A stretch of DNA of 34,765 nt, taken from assembly GCF_004349105.1 (NCBI RefSeq), contig NZ_SMLB01000062.1, forward strand, positions 1-34,765, given 5' to 3'. Of the stretch, positions 15,003 through 21,025 are shown one piece after another. How positions within the stretch are numbered: the stretch's first letter is position 1; each line of letters begins with the position of its first letter. Source of the stretch: Jiangella aurantiaca (GTDB taxonomy: Bacteria; Actinomycetota; Actinomycetes; Jiangellales; Jiangellaceae). The position numbers were made by a program, and so were the translations under genes. A model generated the notes under the pieces. That model saw nothing but the letters and a program-made list of their open reading frames with translations, had not been told where the DNA came from and did not search any database.

Positions 15003-15046
15003 CCCGCCATCACCCCCCGGTGGTCCCGCCATCACCCCCCGGTGGT
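15003..15046. repeat. Two tandem 22-bp repeats
   Basis: An exact 22-bp unit (15003-15024) is repeated head to tail at 15025-15046. The second copy also starts a hairpin (CATCACC ... GGTGATG). It lies in the leader of the membrane-protein gene at 15095 and is either a recent slippage duplication or a doubled operator. Confidence 0.75.
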
Positions 15047-15094
15047 GATGCCCGACGCGCGGGCAGGCATCCACCCCATATGAAAGGTGCGCTC

Positions 15095-15613
15095 ATGGAA
15101 GTGATCATCGGCGCCGCAATAGCACTCGCCGGCACAGTCGCCGGCACAGTGCTCACGCAGTTGTGGCAAGCGCGACGAGAACGAGACCGGTGGGAGTGGG
15201 AGGCGCAGAGGCGCTTCTATGACCGCCGAGCCGACATCTATCAAGACTTTGTCACGACGGTCCGCGGCTACGCCGAGGCCGCGACAGACTGGAGCCTCTA
15301 CCGCGAGGGCGAGCCACCGTCGGGCCAGGACCTTAACTCCGCCTACACGCGGCTTTTCGGATTCAAGATCTACGGGTCCGAGGCTGCGTACGAGCTTGGC
15401 GAGAAGGTCGTGCACGCGCTCGGAGATCTACTACAGAGCGACGGCGACGAATCTGCGGGTTATGAGCAGGCCGAGAAGCAGCTGCTCAAGCAGATCAAGA
15501 TCGACCTCGACATCGCCGACGGCGCACCTGATCGGCGCGCAGCCGTTGGGCCTCGTCGGGTCACCCGCTGGACCCTCGTCCGCCGAGCACTCACCAAGTC
15601 CGGCCCCGCATGA
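15095..15613 (+). CDS. Single-pass membrane protein with helical cytoplasmic domain
   Basis: A 172-residue protein with an N-terminal membrane helix (VIIGAAIALAGTVAGTVLTQ, residues 3-22) followed directly by a charged helix (QARRERDRWEWEAQRRFYDR) and a mostly helical cytoplasmic domain with IYQDFVTTVRGYAEAA, LFGFKIYGSEAAYELGEKVV and EKQLLKQIKIDL. Small actinobacterial proteins with this plan are common and uncharacterised. The ATG at 15095 is chosen because AAAGGTG lies 8 bases before it; an ATG at 15080 is in frame. Its 3' end overlaps the convergent recombinase gene by 23 bp, so the two transcripts must collide or be complementary at their ends. Confidence 0.7.
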   Translation: MEVIIGAAIALAGTVAGTVLTQLWQARRERDRWEWEAQRRFYDRRADIYQDFVTTVRGYAEAATDWSLYREGEPPSGQDLNSAYTRLFGFKIYGSEAAYELGEKVVHALGDLLQSDGDESAGYEQAEKQLLKQIKIDLDIADGAPDRRAAVGPRRVTRWTLVRRALTKSGPA

Positions 15614-16202
15614 CGTCGATGACGTCGCCGGGATGCAGGTGACGGATGTAGCGGTCGGTGGTGGCCAGTGAGCCGTGGCGCAGCTGGCCCTGGATGACGT
15701 GCATCGGGACGCCTGACTGGGCCAGGCCGAACGCGAGGGAGTGCCGCAGCCCGTGCGGGTGGACGCGCTTGTCGATGCCGGCCTTCTCGCCGAGGCGGGC
15801 CAGCGCGGCCCGCACATACCGGGGGTCCAGGGGCCGGCCGACGCGCTCGGCGCTGTACTGGGCGAAGATCGGGTGCCGGCCGGTCAGGCCGAGCTGCCGG
15901 CGCCGGTCGAGCCACCGGTCCAGCAGCGCGGCGCCGCTGGGATCCAGGCCGACGGTGGCGGTCTTGCCGCCCTTGCCGACCCGGACCCGCACCGTGCCGC
16001 CCTGGGTGTCGGCGTCACGCGGGTACAGCGCCAGCGTCTCGGCGATCCGCAGACCGGACCCGTAGAGCACGCCGATGATCGCGCGCAGCCGGATCCCCGA
16101 GCTCGACCGGTTCGACGCCGCGGCCACCAGCTGCCCGATCTCGTCCTCGGTCAACGGCTCGGGCACGAACGTCCGGCCCGCGTTCGTCGGTGGACTCCCC
16201 AT
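15591..16202 (-). CDS. Tyrosine recombinase, catalytic domain only
   Basis: A 203-residue tyrosine recombinase. The catalytic set is complete: Arg52 in GSGLRIAETL, a beta-hairpin lysine near 77-80 (VGKGGKT), His150-x-x-Arg153 in HPHGLRHSL, His176 in QLRHGS and the nucleophile Tyr185 in TDRYIRHLHP. The SAM-like core-binding domain that normally precedes these (about 100 residues) is absent, and the protein starts just before the LTEDEI segment of the catalytic domain. Either it is an unusually small recombinase or it has lost its N-terminus; the clean start with GGGAGGG 4 bases upstream argues for a functional gene. A 10-8-10 inverted repeat just upstream of the gene (16224-16251) looks like its crossover site. 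Likely role: resolving plasmid dimers or DNA inversion. Confidence 0.88.
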   Translation of the reverse strand: MGSPPTNAGRTFVPEPLTEDEIGQLVAAASNRSSSGIRLRAIIGVLYGSGLRIAETLALYPRDADTQGGTVRVRVGKGGKTATVGLDPSGAALLDRWLDRRRQLGLTGRHPIFAQYSAERVGRPLDPRYVRAALARLGEKAGIDKRVHPHGLRHSLAFGLAQSGVPMHVIQGQLRHGSLATTDRYIRHLHPGDVIDVMRGRTW

Positions 16203-16223
16203 CACACCCTCCCAACCCGAATC

Positions 16224-16251
16224 AGTACCGCTTATCCATACAAGCGGTACT
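16224..16251. promoter_or_regulatory. 10-8-10 inverted repeat: candidate recombinase core site
   Basis: Arms AGTACCGCTT (16224-16233) and AAGCGGTACT (16242-16251) are perfect inverted repeats around an 8-bp spacer ATCCATAC. This matches the layout of tyrosine-recombinase crossover sites (two ~10-13-bp arms and a 6-8-bp spacer). A third half-site AGCGGTAC is at 16284-16291. Being 22 bp upstream of the recombinase start, it could equally be an operator for that gene. Confidence 0.6.
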
Positions 16252-16364
16252 CATCCGCACCCCACCAGGCGGGTGCGAACAAGAGCGGTACCATTCCGGC
16301 CGATTCGCCGACCGTGCTCGAACCGTACAACCAGCCACCGACAGACCCGCCGTCAGATATTTAG

Positions 16365-16382
16365 GACGGCCCTTCGGCCGTC
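16365..16382. terminator. Short GACGGCC-CTTC-GGCCGTC hairpin
   Basis: A perfect 7-bp stem with a tetraloop lies in the ~330-bp region between the recombinase and the GntR gene. Apart from this hairpin and the recombinase site nothing else is recognised in 16203-16538. It may terminate the GntR transcript, which ends at 16539 on the - strand. Confidence 0.45.
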
Positions 16383-16538
16383 GGGTACGAGCGCTCGGCG
16401 CGGACGTACTTGGGAAGGCGGTCGGCCACCACCGGCTGCTGCCGGACAAGGATCCCCGCACCGTCGCGGCCGAACGGACGCGGCCCTCGGCGAAATCGGG
16501 CACTACTCTTTCCTCTGAGCCAAACGGTGTTCATGCTC

Positions 16539-17033
16539 TCAGAGGAGATCTCTGATCCGCTCGGCGCGGGTTATGAGACCAGCCGCCATGTCAGCTCGCT
16601 GGCGATTGATCTCCGCGCCATTGACGTCCCCAATTCTCTGCGAGGAAAATGCCGTTGTCCGCGCGGTCGTCATAAAGTTCTCAAGCGCAGTGATCAGCAC
16701 CCAGAACTCGTCAGGTGTTACAGCAAGCCAATGAGGCCTGGCGCCCAAGGTCGTGATCACCGTGGTCAACTCGTTGCGGATTCGGGTCAGTGCCTCGAGC
16801 GCGCGGGCTGTCTCTAGCGGAGTGGTTGAGATAACGAACGTTCCGCGGCCAGGGTAAGTAGCGAGCAGACCTTCCGTGATGAGGACGTGCTGTGCGGTCC
16901 GGATTGTATTCATCGACCGAACGCCATACGCGGCCTGTAGCGCGGCGATAGTAGGAAACTGATCTCCGATCGCGAACTCGCCGGCGAGGATGCGCTTGCG
17001 CAGTGCATCAGCGATCTCTCGATACTTCGCCAT
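16539..17033 (-). CDS. GntR-family regulator with short C-terminal helical domain
   Basis: A 164-residue regulator. The winged helix occupies about residues 1-68: AKYREIADALRKRILAGEFA, then FPTIAALQAAYGVRSMNTIR, then LITEGLLATYPGRGTFV. The C-terminal ~90 residues are helical (ALEALTRIRNELTTVITTLG, FWVLITALENFMTTARTT, ITRAERIRDLL). They are too short for the usual FadR or UTRA effector domains, so ligand binding is doubtful. The ATG at 17033 is chosen; GGAGG lies 12 bases upstream, and an in-frame GTG at 17069 is an alternative. It is divergent from the leader and tiny membrane-protein genes at 17244-17489, which may be its targets. Codon use is less extreme in G+C than in neighbours, suggesting separate origin. 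Confidence 0.82.
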   Translation of the reverse strand: MAKYREIADALRKRILAGEFAIGDQFPTIAALQAAYGVRSMNTIRTAQHVLITEGLLATYPGRGTFVISTTPLETARALEALTRIRNELTTVITTLGARPHWLAVTPDEFWVLITALENFMTTARTTAFSSQRIGDVNGAEINRQRADMAAGLITRAERIRDLL

Positions 17034-17167
17034 CGGCGCACGATACCTCCGATCGAGGCGAGAAACCACGACTCCTCATGAGGTCATGTGTTCGCAGAGC
17101 GGGGCATAGGCGGTCGGTCCTACAGTCCACAAAACGGTGGCGGTGACCTGCCTCCACCACTGGTTGC

Positions 17168-17217
17168 GCGGGCCCCACACGCCCATCGCTTGGTCGGCAC
17201 GGTCGGGTGGGGCCCGC
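17168..17217 (+). promoter_or_regulatory. Leader hairpin upstream of a mini-ORF
   Basis: Perfect 11-bp arms GCGGGCCCCAC (17168-17178) and GTGGGGCCCGC (17207-17217) enclose a 28-base loop. It lies 14 bp before a strong Shine-Dalgarno and a 16-codon ORF. Position and strength suggest a 5' leader structure that affects transcription or translation of the genes at 17244 and 17307. Confidence 0.5.
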
Positions 17218-17243
17218 TCTAACAGCACCCAGGAGGGGCCGTC

Positions 17244-17294
17244 ATGCGTTGCACCCTACTGCAGAACATCGAAGGTGTCCTGACAAATGGCTAG
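17244..17294 (+). CDS. 16-residue leader peptide ORF
   Basis: MRCTLLQNIEGVLTNG is encoded after the strongest Shine-Dalgarno in the region (GGAGGGG, 5 bases before the ATG). Its stop is 12 bases before the GTG of the membrane-protein gene at 17307, and its end overlaps the weaker AGGGGCG ribosome site of that gene, so translation is probably coupled. It could be a regulatory upstream ORF or an unannotated small peptide. No stretch of one repeated amino acid suggests classical attenuation. Confidence 0.5.
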   Translation: MRCTLLQNIEGVLTNG

Positions 17295-17306
17295 GGGCGC
17301 CCGCCC

Positions 17307-17489
17307 GTGATCGGGTGGCTCGCGTCAATGCCCGTGCGCTGGATAGGCCTGACCGCCCTGTACCTCGCCCTGGCATTCGTAATCACCGTGGCCGTCTTCA
17401 TGCCATCCCGGCAGGAGTACGCGACGAAGCTAGTAAGAGCGCTCTCACAGCTCCTCGAGCTTCCCGGAGGTAAGCGGGAATCCAAGTAG
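17307..17489 (+). CDS. Tiny single-pass membrane protein, paralogue of 28005-28172
   Basis: A 60-residue protein: VIGWLASMPVRWIGLTALY, then LALAFVITVAVFMPSRQEYA and a polar C-terminus. Residues ~11-32 form one membrane helix. The plan and many residues (W-LA..P-RWIGL..LY-ALAFVI-VAVF..SRQ-YA....LS..L) are shared with the 55-residue protein encoded on the - strand at 28005-28172, which is strong evidence that both are real genes. The GTG start has AGGGGCG 7 bases upstream. It follows the leader peptide ORF by 12 bases. The function is unknown; a small membrane protein duplicated on a plasmid could act in transfer, surface exclusion or copy sensing. Confidence 0.75.
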   Translation: MIGWLASMPVRWIGLTALYLALAFVITVAVFMPSRQEYATKLVRALSQLLELPGGKRESK

Positions 17490-17709
17490 CTGATCTTGCT
17501 CAAGCGTCAGGTTCTCGTTGACCTCGTCACCCTGCGCCTGCCGCGCGCCGCAAACGTGGCGGCCATCGGATCCAGTCGAGGGGCCCGATCTCAGAACCCC
17601 ACCCCGCCTACACGCAAAAGTCACACCGGCTGCGGTCTCTTAGGGCGCTGCCCATTGCGCCTGGCAGCCGCCACCGCTAATACCGGTCTCCCGACCCCCG
17701 ATCGCACAC

Positions 17710-18675
17710 TCATGCTGGTTCTTCCCGCACCACCTCGCCCGCGGTTTTGTCGCCGCGTAGGCCCTTGTAGGAGGGGTGGCGCAAAGTGCCCTCCCGTGTC
17801 CACTCAGCGAACGCCACCTCGCACACCAGCTCCGGGCGCACGAACCGGGCACCGGGCTTGTCCGGCTGCGCACCGACGAAAGGGCTCCTGTCGACGGCCA
17901 GCAGTGCGAGCTCGCTGCGCAGGCGACGCCGCTCGGCCAGCGTCATGCCGGTCCCGACGCGCCCGGCATACCGGAACGCCCCATCGGCGTCGTAGTACCC
18001 GACGGTCAGCGCGCCGATGAACCCGCGGAACGCCGACTCGCCTTCCAGCCAGCCGCCGATCACGAACTCCTGCCGCTGCGAGTTCTTGATCTTCAGCCAG
18101 TCCCGCGTCCGTTTCCCGGGCTCGTAACGGCTGCGCAGGCGCTTCGCCACGATGCCCTCCAGGTGCTGCTGAGCCGATGCCTCGAGGAACAACGAGCCGC
18201 TGCCGCGGACATAGGCCGGCACCTGCCACGACCGGTCGGCTTCCACCAGGTCCTCCAGCTGGCCGCGCCGGTCCTCGTACGGCACGCGCAGCAGTGACCG
18301 ACCGTCGAGATAGAGCACGTCGAAGATCATGTAGTAGACCGGCGTGTTCCTGATCAGCCGCGGCGTGACGGACGACGCCTTCACGTTCATCCGCGGCTGC
18401 AGCTGCTGGAAGCTGGGCCGGCCCTGGTCGTCGAACGCGACGATCTCGCCGTCGAGCATCACCCGCCGGCCGTCCAGAGCGTCGACGAGCCGGCCGATCT
18501 CCGGATAGGTGCCGGTGACGTCGCGCAGGCTGCGGCTGGTGAGCCGCAGCCTCCCGTCGCGGATCCGCGCGATGGTGCGCACGCCGTCCCACTTGACCTC
18601 ATAGCCCCACGCGTCGTCGTCTGCCGGCACCGCGGCCGCGAGCGTCGCGGCCATCGGCTCCACCGTCGCCGGCAT
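17710..18675 (-). CDS. ATP-dependent DNA ligase, LigD ligase-domain type
   Basis: A 321-residue ligase that would seal DNA breaks using ATP through a lysine-AMP intermediate. The adenylated lysine is K28 in VKWDG, followed by DGEIVAFD (75-82, motif III region), FDVLYLDG (118-125), EGIVAKR (173-179, motif IV) and DWLKIK (192-197, motif V). An OB-fold follows, with the typical RYAGRVGTGM and the C-terminal RHPSYKGLRGDK motif near the end. This is the ligase domain of bacterial NHEJ LigD without the nuclease and polymerase domains. No Ku gene is visible on the plasmid, so it must use host Ku or act alone. I prefer the ATG at 18675 with GGGGGAAG 6 bases upstream; an in-frame ATG at 18699 is possible. 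Confidence 0.93.
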   Translation of the reverse strand: MPATVEPMAATLAAAVPADDDAWGYEVKWDGVRTIARIRDGRLRLTSRSLRDVTGTYPEIGRLVDALDGRRVMLDGEIVAFDDQGRPSFQQLQPRMNVKASSVTPRLIRNTPVYYMIFDVLYLDGRSLLRVPYEDRRGQLEDLVEADRSWQVPAYVRGSGSLFLEASAQQHLEGIVAKRLRSRYEPGKRTRDWLKIKNSQRQEFVIGGWLEGESAFRGFIGALTVGYYDADGAFRYAGRVGTGMTLAERRRLRSELALLAVDRSPFVGAQPDKPGARFVRPELVCEVAFAEWTREGTLRHPSYKGLRGDKTAGEVVREEPA

Positions 18676-19117
18676 CGCATCTTCCCCCGCTTTCCCCATG
18701 CACCAGTGATACCCCGCAGCGCAGAGCCGCCTCCATCAGCCCGAAGGGCCGCGACCTCGTTGCGGTCAAGCTCGCGTTCGGGAAGGCTGGCCGGGGTCGA
18801 CCCGTCCGCGGCGCGCACACCGTGCTCAAGCCCGGGCGGGTCGACCCTTGTCTGGCGGCTCCCGCGCTCTGCGCGCCGTGCTGGTCGACGGCCGCGCCTA
18901 CATCGCCCGGATCCGCGCCGCGCTCAGAGCACCGTGCTCGACGCCGGGCGCCCGTCGACGTCGGATCAGCTCGCAGATCAGCCACAGCGAGGGCAGCACC
19001 GCGCGGCCGACGTCGTCGATGAAGCCTGCCAGCTCGGTCTACCCGTCACCGTCATCTGGCCGGCGGGCGCAACACGTTGAACCTCTCACAAGCATCGAGG
19101 TTCACTGCGCGACGCCG
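18676..19117. other. Gene-poor 440-bp stretch with a coding remnant
   Basis: No complete gene is convincing. On the - strand between about 19035 and 18898 one frame reads like genuine protein (ELAGFIDDVGRAVLPSLWL followed by ICELIRRRRAPGVEHGALS) and ends with a stop at 18898, but it has no start codon, only an in-frame stop just upstream. I read it as the 3' remnant of a decayed gene. The + strand alternatives are Arg/Pro-rich and look non-coding. Confidence 0.4.
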
Positions 19118-19657
19118 TCAGACCGACTGGCCGACCCTGCGGTCCGGGGGGTTGCCGATCTTGACGCCTCCGAACTCTTGGTAGACCTCGAACCAGGTGC
19201 GCAAGAAGACCGGCTGCCGCGCATCCGGCTTCCATTCACCGAACAAAGGGTCGCTGGCCAGCTGCGATGAGCTAGCCCCGCTCCTCGCTGCCTGCTGTCG
19301 AATCTCGTTCGCCTGTGCCTTGGCGGTCCGCACGATCCGGGCGGCTTCGGCCAGGGACTTGTCGTACTCCTCTTCGGCGCGAGCCCGGATGCTCTGAGCG
19401 TCCTTCAGGGTGGCGTCGGCGAGCATCCTTGCTTCTTCTGCGTACCGGTCGGCCTGGTCGAGGATCGTCGACGCAGCCTCGACGTCGGCGTCGTACTGGT
19501 CGAAGGCCTCCTGAATGATGCGGGCCCGCCTGGCCTGCGCCGCGGCCTGTTCGTCCGCGGGCAGGTTGGCAAGCACTGCCCTCGCGCGCGCAGCCGCCTC
19601 GGCCTCGACGGGGTCGACGGGTTCGAAGTTCTGGGGGCTATAGGTCATGCCGATCAC
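19118..19657 (-). CDS. Coiled-coil protein of the ECF-sigma operon
   Basis: A 179-residue protein whose residues ~15-128 are almost entirely predicted coiled coil, rich in Ala/Glu/Arg/Gln (EAEAAARARAVLANLPADEQ, YAEEARMLADATLKDAQSIR, IVRTAKAQANEIRQQAARSG). The C-terminal 50 residues form a small globular end with PLFGEWKPDARQPVFLRTWF. It resembles DivIVA- or ATP-synthase-b-like coils but has no membrane segment. It starts with a GTG overlapping the stop of the sigma-factor gene (GTGA), so synthesis is coupled; an ATG at 19648 with AGGTG upstream is an alternative. Coupling to a sigma factor suggests a partner or anti-sigma-like role, or a structural protein at the envelope; neither is shown. 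Confidence 0.7.
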   Translation of the reverse strand: MIGMTYSPQNFEPVDPVEAEAAARARAVLANLPADEQAAAQARRARIIQEAFDQYDADVEAASTILDQADRYAEEARMLADATLKDAQSIRARAEEEYDKSLAEAARIVRTAKAQANEIRQQAARSGASSSQLASDPLFGEWKPDARQPVFLRTWFEVYQEFGGVKIGNPPDRRVGQSV

Positions 19658-20283
19658 CTGCTCCGCTCGGGCCCACGCGGGGGGCCCTGGTCGAGGATCT
19701 CCATCACGTGATCGCTATTGCGCCGAAACCTTCGCTCCGCGGCGAGCTTGGCCTGGCGTGCGTTGCCCGGGGTGGTCCCGAGGATCTCCGCCATCTCCGG
19801 CCCGGTCAGGCCCTGGAGTGCCAACCAAAACGCAGCCGCCTGTCCCTCGGTCACCAGCCCGAGGAGCTGCTGGAGCTGCTGCTTCTCGTAGACGGCTTCG
19901 AACGGGTCAGCTCCGGTCCGCCGGACCTCGAGGCCTGCGAGGATGGAATCCTTCCGCTGTCGCCGGTAGTGGGCGTTGACCTGGTTCGAGACCGCCACCA
20001 GCCAATAGCGACGCCGCTGCTCGAAGTCGAGGTCGAGTTCTCGCCACCGGTTCAGCATGCCCCGGATGGCGTCCTGCAGCAGGTCCTCCACGAGGTGTCC
20101 CGGTACCCGACCCCTGAGGATCGCTTCACCCTGGTCCAGGACGGCGTCGAAGAACGCCTCAGCCTCCACCTTCTCGGTGGGGGTGAGCGGTGACTCTTGG
20201 GGCCGCGCGTGGCGGGGCGTCCTGCTATGGGTGGGGGGCGTGGAGCCCGCCGGCGGAGCGCCCGGTTCGACATCGTGAGCCAT
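19654..20283 (-). CDS. ECF-like RNA polymerase sigma factor
   Basis: A 209-residue protein. After a Pro-rich N-terminal tail of ~35 residues, a sigma region 2-like block (AEAFFDAVLDQGEAILRGRV, LVEDLLQDAIRGMLNRWREL, YWLVAVSNQVNAHYRRQRKD) is followed by a linker and a region 4-like HTH (QAAAFWLALQGLTGPEMAEI, LGTTPGNARQAKLAAERRFR). That is the two-domain layout of group 4 sigma factors, though the region 2 core is divergent. The ATG at 20283 has GGAGG 5 bases upstream. It is the middle gene of a three-gene operon: a small Cys-containing membrane protein (20592-20386), sigma, and a coiled-coil protein overlapping its end. No classical zinc anti-sigma gene is present, so the small membrane protein may be the regulator. 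Confidence 0.8.
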   Translation of the reverse strand: MAHDVEPGAPPAGSTPPTHSRTPRHARPQESPLTPTEKVEAEAFFDAVLDQGEAILRGRVPGHLVEDLLQDAIRGMLNRWRELDLDFEQRRRYWLVAVSNQVNAHYRRQRKDSILAGLEVRRTGADPFEAVYEKQQLQQLLGLVTEGQAAAFWLALQGLTGPEMAEILGTTPGNARQAKLAAERRFRRNSDHVMEILDQGPPRGPERSR

Positions 20284-20385
20284 CGAACCTCCGTTTCCTT
20301 GTTCCTCAGATGGTTGGACGCGTTCCCGTCCAACCAACAACAGTCCGCAGCGTGGCGTTCCGTTAGGACTTGTTCCAAGATCTTT

Positions 20386-20592
20386 CTACTTCAGCCGGTG
20401 GAGCTTGCTGTGGGCCGTCATCATCGCCACCACGATCAGCGAGGCGACGGCGCCGATGATGCCCGCGGGAATCGAGTCCGTGATCAAGTAGTGGCCGGCC
20501 GTGCCGGCCAGGGTGCTCTGGCTGATGATGACGACGGTGCGCGGCGACGAGCAACCGCCGTTGCAACTGGGCGTGGGCGAGACCGTGTTCAT
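20386..20592 (-). CDS. 68-aa membrane protein with N-terminal CNGGC motif
   Basis: The protein begins NTVSPTPSCNGGCSSPRTVV and ends with a membrane helix (PAGIIGAVASLIVVAMMTAH) and a short basic tail. The CxxxC pair plus surrounding Ser/Thr lies before the single helix. AAGGAGGA sits 7 bases before the ATG at 20592, one of the best ribosome sites in the window. It is the first gene of the operon with the sigma factor. Possible roles are a redox- or metal-sensing anti-sigma partner, a membrane anchor, or a small secreted or modified peptide. No lantibiotic modification enzyme is encoded nearby, so the peptide-natural-product idea is weak. Confidence 0.7.
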   Translation of the reverse strand: MNTVSPTPSCNGGCSSPRTVVIISQSTLAGTAGHYLITDSIPAGIIGAVASLIVVAMMTAHSKLHRLK

Positions 20593-20753
20593 CGAACGGT
20601 CCTCCTTCTGGGTAGGGGCGCCTCGTCGGCACCCGACACCAAGAACAGTCACGGCGACCTCGCTGTGTTAGCGCCGACGGCCGAGGGTTCCGTGATGAGG
20701 GGCGTGTCCGGCTCCATCGCGCGTCAGCACGTGTCTCGTCCCGCCGTCCGCCC

Positions 20754-21007
20754 GCGCTGTGGTTGGGGGTCGCGAGCCGAGAGCCCATCGCGCTGGGCGA
20801 CGCGTCTCACCCGCCTGTATCACGGCCGACTCAAAATCAAGGGCGCCATGATCCTTTTCGGGCCCGCTATCGCATTAGCCCGAAAAACATCATGGCGTCG
20901 CTGCGCGATCGGCTGCGCCGACCCTTGATTTCGAGCCTCTACGGCCGTGATCCAGCCACGCCGACGGTCAGGGGGACAGAACACCCCCCGACCGCACGGC
21001 ACAACTG
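20754..21007 (+). ncRNA. Structured ~255-bp leader element, copy 1 (before parB-like gene)
   Basis: The element is homologous to 25893-26147 over its whole length, and both fold the same way. Here the pairings are: P1 20819-20827 with 20943-20951; P2 20834-20843 with 20922-20931 (10 bp); P3 20844-20852 with 20889-20897; P4 20855-20863 with 20878-20886 around a 14-base loop; two small hairpins TCGC-TGC-GCGA (20898-20908) and TCGGC-TGC-GCCGA (20909-20921); and P7 20965-20975 with 20984-20994. Stems P3, P4, P7 and the small hairpins have different bases but the same pairing in the other copy, which indicates selection on structure. It lies directly before the ribosome site of the 21026 gene. It may act as RNA leader or as folded single-stranded DNA. 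Confidence 0.75.
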
Positions 21008-21025
21008 GCTGGAAGGAGCCCCAAC

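Noticed and set aside
20386..20592. Lanthipeptide or bacteriocin precursor
   Set aside because: The Cys/Ser/Thr-rich N-terminus is suggestive, but the protein ends in a membrane helix and no modification enzyme, protease or exporter is encoded nearby.
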